Shown piece by piece: positions 36,246-50,400 of a DNA stretch of 64,000 bases (its first letter is position 1; the number at the start of each line of letters is the position of its first letter). The position numbers were made by a program, and so were the translations under genes. Source of the stretch: Anticarsia gemmatalis (lineage: Eukaryota; Arthropoda; Insecta; Lepidoptera; Erebidae); the NCBI RefSeq assembly GCF_050436995.1, contig NC_134756.1:9672001-9736000 (forward strand). Direction: 5' to 3'. A model generated the notes under the pieces. It was not told the DNA's origin, did not search any database, and saw only the letters and a list, made by a program, of their open reading frames with translations.

Positions 36246-37176
36246 AGTCTAGCTTAATGGTACGGGACATTTGTGAGACTATTAAACGATTTCGGACTTG
36301 TAGTGTTATAATAATGTGTGAAATGCCAAGTACTCGACTCGTTTCCATGATTTTCATAACAGTTTTGATCGCCACCATAGCACATGACAATTATTTCTCT
36401 TTATACAGATCTTTTGGTCTTTTTGATATGATACTATTCGAAAACAAGTAACTATGTTTTGTGCCAACATAGCCGTCCACAAATTTGAACCATAATGAAA
36501 GGATTTAAGACCTAATTTCATTTAGCAAAACTGACGGCCGACTATGGGATATGTAGGTCTAATGGTCGGCCTCATGAAATTCACTGACTTTATATGCGGC
36601 CGACTACTGGTAAAAAACGATTTTTGTCTAAGAAGAGTTTAGTTCAACGCAATAGTTAAATTGAGAACTATTCGCCCTGTTAATTTCAACCACATATATG
36701 AGAATTGCAAAAAAACCAGTAGTCAGCCACCCATGGCCGATTACTGCTTCAACCTCATAATTTGGAAACCCAATAGTCGGCCACGTTAATTTATAATACA
36801 AAAGACAAATAAAACGCCTGCAATGCATGATTTTATCGAAGATAAACTATTAAATACTAGCATAAAATATCAATTCGTTCCATATTACATCAAATTCATT
36901 GAAAAACATGCCAAGAACTAAAACACGAATCCTTAACAAAAAAATAGCAATGGCGACGTTTTTGGCCATGTCTTTGATGGCAGTTCATAAGAATAAGTGT
37001 AACACGTTAACCTGCCATGCTATCGAATCGTAATTGTGCATATAAGTCAATAAGAATATACAGATTCGATTAATGATTATTTTATTGGTCTTTACTATTT
37101 TCGACACTAATTATATGGATATAAAGCCTGTAAAGGCTGACTACTGGTTGGGGGCCGACTACTGGGGGTTTTACCC

Positions 37177-40100
37177 TACCTAACAAATAGCAAACTTCAA
37201 GGTGTTTGATATCGGAGTTTTAACTTACCTGCATAATATACCTACATACAATTCGGGAAGACAGCAGAACAGTAGCTATTCGTTCTAGTATTGAGGTATA
37301 CATCGGTATAATGCTTGTTTAATGTAAAATAGGGAAGACACTACCTGAAACAAAATAACGACAACCGCCATGCCGAACCTTGGTTCCTATGCAAATGATG
37401 TCCTTTTATTTGTAAAAAAACATCAGTAGGTACTTGTTCTTATCCCAAATTATTCTTTAGATTTCTTTGGTTGTTCTTTTTGTTACATTCTCGCGGAAAA
37501 TCTACCTTCAATTGTTATGCCTGTTTCACATGCCCTAAAGGAGCAATTACGAAGATTGCTTTACAAACGGATCTATAAAGAAATACTTAATAAATCTTTC
37601 TGTTACTGTAACAATCTATTAAATAGTCTCAAAATTACTAGTTTCTAAAGCTTCCACTTATCTCCTGTTACACGTGTTCCCTCCACAAATATCAAGCTCA
37701 TTAATTCATCATTTCAAAACACTCACGCAATTTACTTGATTGCAGTAAATTCATTCTCGGTTTCTTGTCTTCCCTTCTATTATTAGATATTATCTATTTA
37801 ATAGTCCCGGCCGGCTTAAGTCTCGTTTGAGATGGAATACGGCTTTAATTTCCGGATATCACGCACGACGTGATTATTACCATCTCAGTTTTGGCCATTT
37901 CAGATTGGGAGGTTGAAACGTGGAGCTGTTATTTTGTTGGGCCAAAGAACTTTAATTACGAAATGGTATAAAATCGTAGGTGGAAATGTTCGTCGACAAC
38001 ACGACGTACTTCGACATTATCGTATCATCTTCGCCGCGTGAAGTTCATTAAAATTTTCTCATAAACCTCGCATTGATGGATGGGTCTCGATGGTTGATTG
38101 GATATGATTAATAATACAGAAGTTTGTCTTACAAATTATTCAGTGATAGTTGGATGCTGGTAGCGTTTTGAATACCAAATCGAGATCAATGCATGTCTTG
38201 ACTTTACAAAATTCTTGGAAGTGGTTTCAATATAAAAACTTTGCTTATCTACGTTGGCATCATTAATAATACCGCTCTCAAACGCGGTGAGTTTAATCAT
38301 GATAATGCAAACTATTCCGATTCACTTTTTGGGTTGAACAGAAGATGTTAAACAAAAATAACATCTGGCTTTGTGCCATTTTGATAACCTACATTTATAG
38401 AGTGCATACGTTTCTTTATTTGTATTCTTTTGTAAGTACAATGAGAATGAATGGCACGCGTTTATAACATTTTGATGTTTGATAAAGAACAGTTCGATTT
38501 TTTTCATTAGATACGAACGTTTTTGGCTTTGAAGTTGAATCAATAACAACATTTTAATTGCCCAAAAGCATGGGAAAATACTGTTCGTAAAAAAGATAAC
38601 TCCGTTAGTGTCGAAAAGGCATGTTTGTTTTTGGCGTGCGTGAAATTGGTTTGTTTTTTTTTTATTATAATTAAATATAACACTACCGATAACTAGTGGG
38701 CTTGGGTACGGTTAACTAATAGGATTTCCACCGTGAAGCGTGCCTTTGAATTTGTTAATCAAAAACAGCCAACACATTTCATTTTGTTAGTGAAAAATAG
38801 TTTCTGCTGTTTGTAAAATATTTCACGTTTTAACATTGGATATTGACATGATATTGGTGTGATTTTATTATATTTGAGCTCCAAATACGCTCCAATAATT
38901 AAGCCTTTTTGATAACTTAATGCGTAGATTTTAGTTGTTTTACATCGTCGAAAATAAATCATGTAGTGGATAGATTAGGATACTTGTACGAACCTAATAC
39001 TTTGGATAAACAACTAAGTATTCCAAGTATCCCGTTTGGGTAAATGCCAAGTACATCAGGTAACTAAGTGTTAAAGAGATTATTCACCTAAAAGTAACAT
39101 TTTACGGAATCAAAATTCACTTATACTGCTACAAAACTAAGTTTTATCGTTAGTCAGCTTTTTTCTAGAATATTTAGCAAAATACTTAAAACGTACAAAC
39201 TCCAAAATGTTTCTTACAAATATCTTAATAAGTTTGATTAATCGTTGTTTGATCAAAACTTAGGATGTTTTCCTCAAATAATCCTTGTCTTAATGCTGGG
39301 TAATTTATGACTGTTACACAAACTTTGTGTTTTGATATCGTTGATGTTACGCATAAATTATTGAACATTGACAGGGTTATTATGTGTTTAGAGTGCAATT
39401 TGTTACTGAAATCACTTCTAAGAAGATTATGGAAGCGACGAACAAAGTGGTCTTGTCAATTGTGTTGAAAAAAGGTGTTCCGAGATTGTTCTTTGTGGAA
39501 TATTTTTGTTTGAAGCAGGCGTAGCTCAGGTAGACGATGACCAGCTGCGGGCTTAAGGCCGAAAGATTATTATTTGTTGTTTTTTTTGATGATGTCTTGT
39601 CTTGATAATATTTTTTGATAACATTTCCTTTGACAGCTTTTATTTATAATTCCTAGGTATTCGCTTCTTTGATTATTTATCTGGTAATCCATAAGCTAAA
39701 CCGAAGATTGTTCTTTGGGAATATCTAGAAAAAAAGATTTATTGGTAGTTTCATTAGCGTTACTATGAGTTATAAGCATTACCAAAAATATTCAAATCTT
39801 TTGTAACTCCTCTACTGTGGCTGTTGTAAATCTCGGTAGTGACTTTAGTCAGCCTCATGAAAAGGATGCTGCAATTCAAATTCCAATGCAAAATTAATGA
39901 CCGTAAGTTGCTTATCGCGATCTGCCATTTACATTAAAATTACAACACAAATAATCATATAGGTACCCGGCTAGAATATCTTGAAGCCGGATTCGTCCTG
40001 ACTCACTTAATATAAAAATTAAGAACATAATATTACACATCTCGGATAGTAACCAAAACAGACACAAGAAGTATTCAAAGTCGCCAGAGTTATTTTTATA

Positions 40101-43100
40101 TCCTATATTGTCATATGATTCCATTATTTTAAACATACACGTAATTATGCGACAGATAATAATTACGCACACTTGATAACAAGATGCCTACGTGATTTCC
40201 GAGACAACGTCCCCAGTGATAAAAATAGCATGATCTTAAACTAATTATTTAACACAGATAACATATATTAGAGATTATGTTAATGTAAATAACGTATGAA
40301 TGAACTTATGAATAATGTAAGGCGATATAATGAATTGTTCAATTATGTAGATTAAACGGGTTTAGCGGATCACTTCACCTGTACAAATGTTTGTAATATA
40401 GTGTCTTGTTGCTTTTTATATAAAAGTATGTCGGACTTTTGTTTTATTTTCTTGGTCCAACAACGAAACTAGTTGCTGTTTTGTTTCAACATTTTTGATG
40501 CGTTTAGAACTTTATTTTTCGTTTTTCGGTTCTACACTTTTCCTAAATTTTCTATTCATCTTATGCTTAATGATGAAAAAGATGCCGTGAGTTTGTAACA
40601 CTTCACTGCTCAGTGCATTACATAAAATAAATCTATTTTGAATATCACAATAAAACTTCCTATACGACTTATTGCAGCAATTTGACGCCCACATCGCTCC
40701 GACTAATTCTATATTCTATTCAAAAACGTTTAGATTCACATATAAATCACATCCGAATACGCCTACCTACACGGGTTTAATACAGCAGTGTGATTAAAAG
40801 GCTAATAAGAGTAGTCTAACAACCAGCCTCTGTTCCTTGGCGGTTCATTTCTTAGCTACACAAGCACACTGAGATAAACGGGTTATTTGAAACTAGTGTA
40901 ACCGACACATCATACGTACCATTCAAACATTTATAAATTCAGAACAACGTTTCATATATTTTATTTATGTCCTACAACAATGTCGGTACATAATAAAATG
41001 TAAGTTTTGTAAAATAAAACTGTACGAACACATCCGTCGTGTTTTTGTGTAATAAAATGTTATTATTTCTGAACAGGTTTCATGTTTAAATCATGTGGTA
41101 TTCTTGTCTGAGTGTACGTTTTATGTTATGTATTATTAATTCGCTACCTTAAATAGATCATAATAGTTATGATATGAGAACGATCCGCTTTATTATATGC
41201 GATGATTTCAAAATCAATCGAATTCCGTCGTGGCAAATACGAAGCCCAAGTTTTTAGGTATAAAATAAAGTATTCTAAGAAAAAAATATGACTATCTACT
41301 CAAAAATGTGTGTGCCCTAGTTTAGTGAGCAGAAATATCTACTTCCTTTCATCTCTGCGAGACTGTTTTTCACTTATTTTTATTTGATAATGGGTATGCG
41401 TTTGACACTTTACTTCTTGCGGTCGACGAAAGATGTTCCCTGTGGAAAACTTTTATGTTCACTCAAAGGAATCACTATTTTCTTGGACCGAGAAGAACTT
41501 TTATATTTTTTATTAAAGCTACAATAACGTTATAACAACGGAAAAAATGAGAAAGAAAACCTCCTCTCCGAGGATTGCTTCTTAAAGGTTGCACTAAGTA
41601 TGAAAAGGTTTCAATTATAACGTGCAAGTGCAAAAGCCCATCTGGTTTATTATTAAAGTATATACTTAAAGTCAATCGGGCCTCGGTGATTGATTTATTT
41701 GTCCATCAATACCGAACCTGGTAGTTAATTAAGAACTGGCATGATCTTAAATCACTTGTTAATCAATCAATACCATAAAATCATCAATGAATACCAAATA
41801 TCCACATCTTGTATATTGCCAAAAATAACATAAACTAAAACCTACTCATAAAATTTAAAAGGAAAATAAAGCCTATATCTATATACCTATATAAAATTAC
41901 TTCCATCAACATTGGTTTCTCGTTCAATCAAACTCGAAAGCAAAAAGCGGTCGCGCAAGCTTAAACCTTTACAGCCAGGTTGAAGGATGCAATCCCAACT
42001 TTTTGTACCGAGTGATCTAATTTATTCTTTTATTACACTACATAAACATTCATTGTCATGACTGTAAATAGAAACTATTAAGAACAAGTTAGGCTGGTTC
42101 GTTAGTACTGTGGTACATACGTTTTAGGCAACCTGTAATAAATTTTCATTAGATCGTTCAGTCGTGGCACTTAAAATGTCATTGAATGTTATTATTTGAT
42201 AATTTGCCACACATGAGTTATGTTGTTGTAAATTTCGTCTATGTGGGAGGTATTTGGCATGTCAGTGTCTGTTATTATGATATGTTATGTATTTCCTTTA
42301 GTTTTTGCAGTAATATATCGTCTTGTGTTTTAGAGCATGTTCTTAATCTCAATAAAACCAAGATTCAAGAGAAGATTAATTGATGGGCTTTTCAATTCAT
42401 CAATCTGTTTCTCACGTAGGAAGATTTGAAGTATACATAGATTTGTAGCGGTGAAAATAATCCGTTGTCGTACCTTATTCTTTTAAAACCAGTCTTGTAC
42501 TTATCAATTTAATCACAATCTTGATGTTTCGTCACAAGCTATGACTTTTAATCTGTTTGAAGAATTTAAAGCAATTTTTATCAACATTTTATTGAAAAAT
42601 ATTACAAAATTCTCTTCGATCTCGAACAAAACGTTATACAATTTTGGTATGGAATTTCACAATATGTTATATCCTGTGCTCCTTCCGCTCAAAAATATCT
42701 TTCGCATTTCTAAAACTACACCACGTCTCCACAATTTTTACCAATTTTGTGTGGCGCTATTATTAAACACATGTTCACTTAAGCACGTGCTTTGACTGAA
42801 ACAATGGTTTGCAAGATCGTTATCAAAGTATTGGACAAATAGTTCCTATTTCACGGTGGTCCGTAACACGTGGATTAAGTACTTTTAAGTAGGTGTTTGA
42901 CCTCCGGCGTGCCGGCTTTAATGCCAGTTTATACTGCTTTTTGTATGTTTATTGATCGTATGGATGAAAATTGCGAGATCGTATCTAGTTTTTGTTTGGC
43001 TACAAATTGGCAAATTGTTTGTGAATTAAATTGCGGTACCACCTGGTATGGAATATATCGGATATTAATATGTATATTTTAATGTGATACGGGCAATGTA

Positions 43101-46100
43101 TTGAGCTTATACTTGTTATTTCGTTTTTTATTGTTTTTTCTTTCTTTATAATCCTTGCACAACTGCAATTTTACTTCATATTTTATTGGCAGTATTAACG
43201 TACAAATTTAAACAAAGAAAATATTGTATATTAATTTGTACGTAAATACTTCTCTTATTTAAGTCAATAACAAAGAAAGCCCCTTAATACTTGATGTCGT
43301 ATATAACTTGTTTCCTACATAATAAAGACTGAACGTAACAAGAAAGAAGCTTTTTGCTCTGATGTTGAGTGTTTTATTTGTAAAATTCTTTGAACTTAAC
43401 TAACAACTATTATGAGATAAACCGCTTTTGTCTTAGGTGACAGTCCGCAGCTTTCATTTGTTCCGTACATTATTGCTTTTATCTCGCCAACTTCACAAAC
43501 CATGTGTTGAAAGGACTCTTTGTGTCTCGACATCTCGAGAGCTCTCAGTCCACAAGTGAGAAAATAAAATATGAAGGAAAATATAAACACTCGTCACAAA
43601 ATACTATGTAAATCTTTGTAATACTTTTCCCCAACATCTATCTTCTCGTCAGATCATTATCATTACATTGTTGATCCTGCGGAACGACTGCGCGCCTATT
43701 CCCAAAACATTTGCTTGATAATTTTACATCCAAACGGCGATTACGTAAACTGTATAGACTTATTATTCAAAATAGGCAACAGTGTACATAAAATTACAGG
43801 AGAAATACATAAAAGAAAAGAAATGAACGTAAAAATATAGCGTGAAGAATTTGTGAATGAGAATAGCGGTATTCATTATAATAAGGACGTCTTTTTGTGT
43901 TCTCTGTACTTTAGTGCCTACGCGGTATTAGGTACTAAGGAGCGCGCCGCACTTCATATTATCTATAACAATTCACATGGAAAATAGAGGGAGCGAATAA
44001 CTAATGGCTCTACATCTTTTACACAAAAAATCTGTACTCACTAAACGTTAGATATTTTTCTCTTTAAAAGCGAGTTTCTAATAAAACGCTAGATATTTTG
44101 ACCTAGATTCAAGTATTAGAAAACAAGCTTGTACAAATATCTGTGAGCAAACGTTGGATCAAGAGTCAACCTCGTTTCAGTGCAGTATTTCCTTGTTGTC
44201 TGTACTCGGTATTAAATCAAAGTGGATGCCAAAGCATGCCCTAAGACCGGCTCGTTAACAATCGCGCCAGTGAAAGGTAGTACCCCGCCTAGAACCGACT
44301 TTCTTAACATTATTAACGTTATTTTTATCTGGCCCATACATCTTCGCCCTTCACAACACAATAGATAAACAATGGCTCACAGCCTCAGATACAATCGGAA
44401 GGTATTGGGGATCGGGAAACTGCAACCACAACTAATGGGCTTCACGTTTACTTGTTAAGCAAAGTTCACACTTAAATTGTTAGTTTCATGCATGATCTGA
44501 AAATGTGAGACCAACCGCAGAGAGCAAAGCTTGTTAACACTACTGAGGAAACTGGTTGTAAACTTGCGAACGAACACGTCCAAACTCAAAGATGCTACAA
44601 AATTTAACGCTTCGGTACTGATAAGCTACGAGTGTTTCTCTGCTTGCCTGAAGTCTTCTATAATAAATGCAGGAATTCGCGGGAAATAGGACGCACTCTA
44701 GCTTTCATTTTGTGTATTCAAATTCTTGTATGAACAGTTTGTAGAGCATTAAACCCATTTTACAAATCAAGGATCAGCGATCAATGGTTGTGCCCGTTTC
44801 CGTCCATTGTACGAGGTCCCCTAATAGCCAGTTATTTCAATATGGATGATTGTTTCGTGAGCTTTCTACCAATTATTTGTTACAAATGCTTTTATTAGTC
44901 TTGTTAGTTAGTTCGCCAATCTTGTTATCCTAATTTCTGTAGCGTGTTATTGAAAATTTGATCACGTGCGTTACAATAATTGATTTACAGATATGTTTGC
45001 CACATTTTTATTCTTAGCAATATATTATTTGGGGTTCATAGAAAAGATTTATTAAAGTTACTTTTTAAATAGTGTTGGCCAAGATTTTAGTTAATCTGAC
45101 ATTAAGAGATACAGAAATTAATTTGATAGAACAAGTTTAAGTATAAGACAAAATTAATATCGTTGTTACAAATCAATAACATCAGTTCCAAAAGCATGTT
45201 TGTTTTGAAATTGGATCGGCGTGTCATCGATTTCCGCGCCCCCCTCCCGGGACCACACACCGTATAGTTCCGGGTACTTGCCCAGTTCGTATTACCCACA
45301 ATGCATGTAGGGTTGCCCGTGCTTGCCTTTTATCCCACGTACTCATCAATTGATGGATTGATTTCCATGCACGGAGAGAGAGCTAGCAGCTACCTACTGG
45401 TGTAGGTTTAAGTTACAATTTTCTGTTATGAAATCGTCTGGAAAAGATTGCCTTTGATATACGCTTAGAGTCATGTGGGTGGACTAGACTTACGCTATAC
45501 ATTTCTCAATTTCAGCGACAAGCTCAAGTTTTATTGTGTTCTATAATTTACGGATTCTCGTGTTTCGTATAAGAGATAGCCCTGGAATGTGTTGTACACA
45601 TGGTGATCGATGCACTTAGAGTTCTTGTGTTTAGAAATGGGCAAGTGACAAAATGAGGAAGTGTTCCGAACGATCCAATGTTTGAAGTGGCCGTTGGGAT
45701 ATTAGTAGAACACTTGGGACTAGTTTCTACTCTACTTAGTTTAGAACTTGAATGTTTTCGTAAGAGTTGTATAAGTACATTTTGGTGGTGTTATATTACA
45801 GTGGATGACAAATCGGGTTGGTTTTAGGGTGTAAGGGAAGGATTGGGAAATCAAAAATACATTGCCTTAGAGTTTTTTGTTGTTAATAAATACATGCATG
45901 CAATGTTTGTGTCTTTGAATAAAAAAATCTGTTTTGCAATTTTGTTTCACAAAAAGGTTATGAAGGCATTATTAAAGCATTTACAATAGCCTTTGCCGCA
46001 ATCAAGTTAGTCAGTGCCATTTTACATTCGTATATGCGATGGCACGTTAACTTTTAATTTGATTGCAATAATCGTAAATGGAGATTTGCAGCAGCAAATA

Positions 46101-47270
46101 ACTGACAAATAATCCCATAGCTAAAGTGTTGAATAATTAATGAGAATATTTGATTCTGTTAAAATTTACCCGATAAATTTACTAAGAAGACGTGGTGAAT
46201 GATGTTGTTTCGTATAAAAAATGGGAAACCAGACCAACTGCACAAATACAGACAATTGTCTCATATATTTAAATCTCATAAAAAGATAAAAGTAAGTCTT
46301 AAAGTAATATAAACAATTTAATGTACAGATAAAGTGACAATGTGCTCTGTGACGCTGTTGGCAGACGTTTGTTCTTCGATAATAAGCTGAATGTTATATT
46401 GACCCGGTTCATTAACAAGCTTCGTTTTATCGTGTGCTCTCTGCTCTACATTATTACTTGGGAATTTACTTATAACACTAAGATTACGATGCATAGCATA
46501 TATTTTGTGGAAATATAAACTACTGTCAAACATTCTAATACATACATCTTATTTATTCTTCTATTTAAGCAGCAGAATCGCTGTTATAAAATTTTTCATC
46601 CGAAACTATTACCTGTTAAAGCTTATTATTTTTTAAATTAAGCAAGAATGCCTTTACCATTTTGCCAAGACTTCAATACGGAAAAATGAAAATCTTGTGC
46701 CCCAAATTTCTAAAAATATGCAGCAAAATTCACGATAACGAACGTCACAATAGATGGATGAGATAATATATGAAGACAGCTAAATCTAGATAACCTGAGT
46801 AATTGACCTGTGTTCCTAACTCATTTAAAAGTAATAATTAAAGAGATTAGCGTCTATTGTGTTGTACTAATAGTTAAAATATCCTATTTATACGAACTAT
46901 TGGAGCAATGTCAACGATGGGACGGTTCAGCTGGCATTTTCAACAATAGCCACCGGAAATTGTGCCTGCGAAAGCCGACAGGTGAGGTGTGAACTGTTAT
47001 AAAGGCAGCTTTACTTGCCACGGAATGGGTATTGCTATTCCTTATTATTTATCGTCACTATCTTTATAGTTCAAAAGGTTTATATTTTTCTATTTTCTTT
47101 CACTGTAAGTAATGATATTTGTACAAAAGAAATGTAAGGGAAATTCCTGTGAATATTATGTCCGTTGTGTTCGTGTTTCGGGACTTTTCTAGGAATTGGG
47201 AGATGTGTATGTCTGTGACCTTTAGATGAACTATGTATTTTTTGTAGATCGTGTGAAGTATATATTTGAC
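37177..47270. other. Intergenic or intronic DNA without recognised genes
   Basis: About 10 kb of AT-rich DNA with only short chance ORFs. Visible features are a possible A-box remnant near 39525 (GTAGCTCAGGTAG) and a cluster of poly(A) signals at 40992-41056. Confidence 0.45.
40992..41056 (+). terminator. Poly(A)-signal cluster, possible 3' end of an unseen transcript
   Basis: Three AATAAA hexamers (40992, 41013, 41051) lie with a GT-rich stretch (GTCGTGTTTTTGTGT) between the last two. This is the usual layout of a cleavage site. No ORF precedes it, so it could end a non-coding RNA or be chance in AT-rich DNA. Confidence 0.25.
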
Positions 47271-47494
47271 TGCCTCCGTAGCGCAGTGGTTTAGGTCGCC
47301 ACGCCGATACCACTGCAACGGGAGGTCGTGGGTTCGATTCCCACACGGAGCAATTATTTGTGCGATCCACAAATAATTGCTTCGGGTCTGGTTGTGCTTT
47401 GTGTCCGTTGTTTGTATGTTTGTAAAAGTCCCCGCGACACAAGAGCAATTCTTAGTGCGGGAGTTGTCTTTTTAACAAAAAACAAAAAAAAAAA
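47271..47494 (+). repeat. tRNA-derived SINE
   Basis: The pol III A box (TAGCGCAGTGGTTTAGG, 47279-47295) and B box (GGTTCGATTCC, 47331-47341) lie within a tRNA-like head ending ACGGAGCA. A body with the hairpin GCAATTATTTGTG / CACAAATAATTGC follows, then an A-rich tail. The acceptor ends do not pair properly, so it is a SINE, not a functional tRNA. Confidence 0.85.
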
Positions 47495-50400
47495 CTTTTG
47501 TTTTGTGATATGTACTTAGAAGCTTTAAGGAAATAGACTTACTTGACGTCTCTAACTGCACTTAAATTAGATCGGCAAGCTAAGTCTTAATTTCGAAGTA
47601 ACTGCATGCATCTTTGTTTAACCATACAGCTTTGTAACATAGTATAAAGCAAAGTCGCTATATACATATGTATTCTAAGATCTTTAAAACTACACAATGG
47701 ATTTTGATGCAGTTTTTTTAATAAATAATAGTGACTCAAAATAATGTTTTATATGTATAATAACATGCTAAACATATGAGAAAACAACTGATGATTTTTT
47801 TGCTCTTAGATTGCAAACGCTGACTGAACTCTACAAGATAGATCAAAATCAATCACCCTCCGCGAAGTAGAATAAGTGGTTAAAAGTCAACTTTTATTTT
47901 TCCTAAGTTATACGCGAGTGAAGCCGCGCGGGTCCACTAGATTAGTTTAAAACCTTCAATCTCTTAAAGCGAAATCTAGACAAATATTAAAGATACCAAC
48001 ACTCTTCATCAACGTCCTCAAAATTAAAACAAAATTTCGGGCTCATCTCATTTATAGCGTTCATATTTCTCGTTAATAACATACAGGCAGGTTAAAAGCA
48101 GATAATTATGTACAGTATGTTAATAATCTTTATATTCGTTAACTCATTTAATTATAGCGCGCTCATCATTATTTATATCGCTGGCTTTAGTTAATTGATT
48201 TTGAATAGCAAAGCAGTCTTGGATGAAACTACTTATGTAGATAATTTGTGGCGTATTTTAGTCTTAATCTCAGGTTTTCTAAGTTTATGGACTTCTTGGA
48301 TGGAATATGTAATTTCCTCGGTTATAAATGCATAAGTAAATTATAATTAGGCAATTATAATTTATAAGACAAGTCGCGACGATCCGCTTATGTGCAATTT
48401 GTGTAAATAATATTATGTTGAGGTTTATTTTTCCCACCACTTTCCAGCCCATTGTTAGTCAAGTTGTTTCCTACCACGAACTTTTAGAACTGCATCCATC
48501 CAGGAATATCCAGATCTTCCCCCATCACGTTGAGATGATCCCTATTTACATGTGTGTTAAACAAACGGATTTAAACTTAAAAGTCGAGTCTCAGGACATA
48601 ATAAGGAACTTGATGAAATATTTTTTCATCGGTCGATATGAATTTTCCGCTTAAACGGCAAACGTTCATTTCTAAAGTGTCCGTTAATATTGGCGATAAA
48701 ACTAAATTCTAGTGCTTTCAGCGCAATTTCCTGCGTTTTACCACGTTTTACCACGATTTACCGACATCGCTCCTGAATTGCCGCTGATTATATTTTAGCA
48801 TCCTCCACCTAGCTTATATTACGAATATTGAATATGTATGATCGATCTATGAGGTAATTATGCATTAGCAATGCTCGATTTGGATGAGCAAAAGTGATTG
48901 CTTTTACATGTTATATTACTAAACCAGTTGCAGGGTAATTTTCGTCGTAAACATTTCAGATCAATTAATCACGGTGATGTTAAACTTTAGATATGTAGGG
49001 ATATTATATAAAGTGTTTATGCTTCCTTTCCTATCGTCTTGATTCATCCAGTGGTCGTCAAAGACTTCCAGAACGAGACCACTCGATGCATTTTCATAAG
49101 ACTTTCTCATCGCACATGCTCATAAACGCGTTAAACGTTATTTAGTTATAACACCAGGATATTATCATGTCATTAACGAGGTTAGCAGCCGCACTGAAAT
49201 AATATTAAACATTTTGCTCGTGTATACAGTAGCGTAGTAAAATTTCTGTTAGCGTAGGATACTACGAATAATATTTACCGCAAGAATTATTATGAACATA
49301 TAGCAAGTTTAATTCGCACTTAACGCGTTTATGCTATGTAAGTATGTGATGAAAAGGTCTGTCATCAAAGAAATGAAAGTAATAATTTTTATAGTCGCAC
49401 GTAGCGTGTGGTATGCGGGCCCATACAATTGCTTTACGAGACGTTTATCGACAACAATGATGCTCTTTCTACTATCCTCTTAACACTTATTCTGTCAAGA
49501 CAATAAAAGCTCTGGTTTTATAACGATTTTAATGCGGTGTCCGCTTCATAGATCACTTTGGGACGTGAGCGTTTAAGAATATTCAGTAGATTTTTATAGC
49601 AGTAGTTAAGTAAGCTGCGATTAAAATGTACTTACACGCTTTACAGTTTAGGTTTACAATACATTCGTAAAAATGAGGTTAAAACATCCTTAGTTTACGA
49701 TCAGTCCTTTGTTTTTCTTAACTCGAAATGTGATGTGGAATGTTATATTTCTATACCTCAAATTCGGTGGCATGAAAAGTTAATGTATTTTGTGAGAGGA
49801 TAAAGAAGCCATAGAGTGTGTTATGAGGGAATATTGCCAGCTGACGTCACTCCAAATTCCCACACTCACTGTGTGAATAAAACGAAGATTATATTACGAA
49901 GTTTATCCATCACTTAAAAAGTTTTTAACGTCTCGATAAAAGAAAATTATTGTATGAAACCAAGTGTACGTAACTGTAGAAAAGATAATGCGGAAGATTT
50001 ACTTTGAAGAATGATTATAAACGTTAAAATAAATTTTAGATTACATTTAGAATATTACATTATTGTATAGTGTCAATGTAAGCGTTTGTGAAAAGTCTTA
50101 AGTAAATATGAAATCACTGAGAAATGTTTTGTGAATTCGTCATCAAATCTGCGTAACCTTTTCGTTTTATTTCGGTTTTCTTATTTTCTTTACAAACTGC
50201 TTTAAACACAAAACGTCGATAAAGCTACGCATTTACTTAAGAAAGACTCACATTAATTAAATACTAATAATAAAAAAATGGCCATCTATATCTAGTACGA
50301 CTGTCCCAGCAGTAGCTGTATCAGATGCTCATTGAAGACAGCTATCGTATGTTTGTGGCTAAATGACGAGTGCTCGACGTAATGCCACCGATCACATTAC

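Larger units (their letters stand above)
35090..37176. mobile_element. TA-flanked element with many CCAGTAGTC(A/G)GCC motifs
   Basis: The ends are inverted: GGGTAAAGCACCCAGTAGTC at the left (35090-35109) and GACTACTGGGGGTTTTACCC at the right (37157-37176). TA abuts each end, consistent with a TA target duplication. Copies of the motif are at 35101, 35292, 35313, 35335, 36716 and 36770 (+), and at 36598, 37135 and 37153 (-). Degenerate copies are near 36536, 36561 and 36735. All lie within the two outer thirds, like transposase binding sites. No transposase is recognised. A 42-codon ORF at 36908 (MPRTKTRILNKK...) is too short to assign. Two other repeats are nested inside. Confidence 0.75.

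Noticed and set aside
36908..37033. Short ORF MPRTKTRILNKK... as a transposase start
   Set aside because: Only about 41 codons and no catalytic or DNA-binding motif; too weak to call.
39515..39565. tRNA-like A box (GTAGCTCAGGTAG)
   Set aside because: No B box at the proper distance; at most an old SINE scrap.
47271..47352. Possible tRNA gene
   Set aside because: A and B boxes are present, but the acceptor ends do not pair and an A-tailed SINE body follows.
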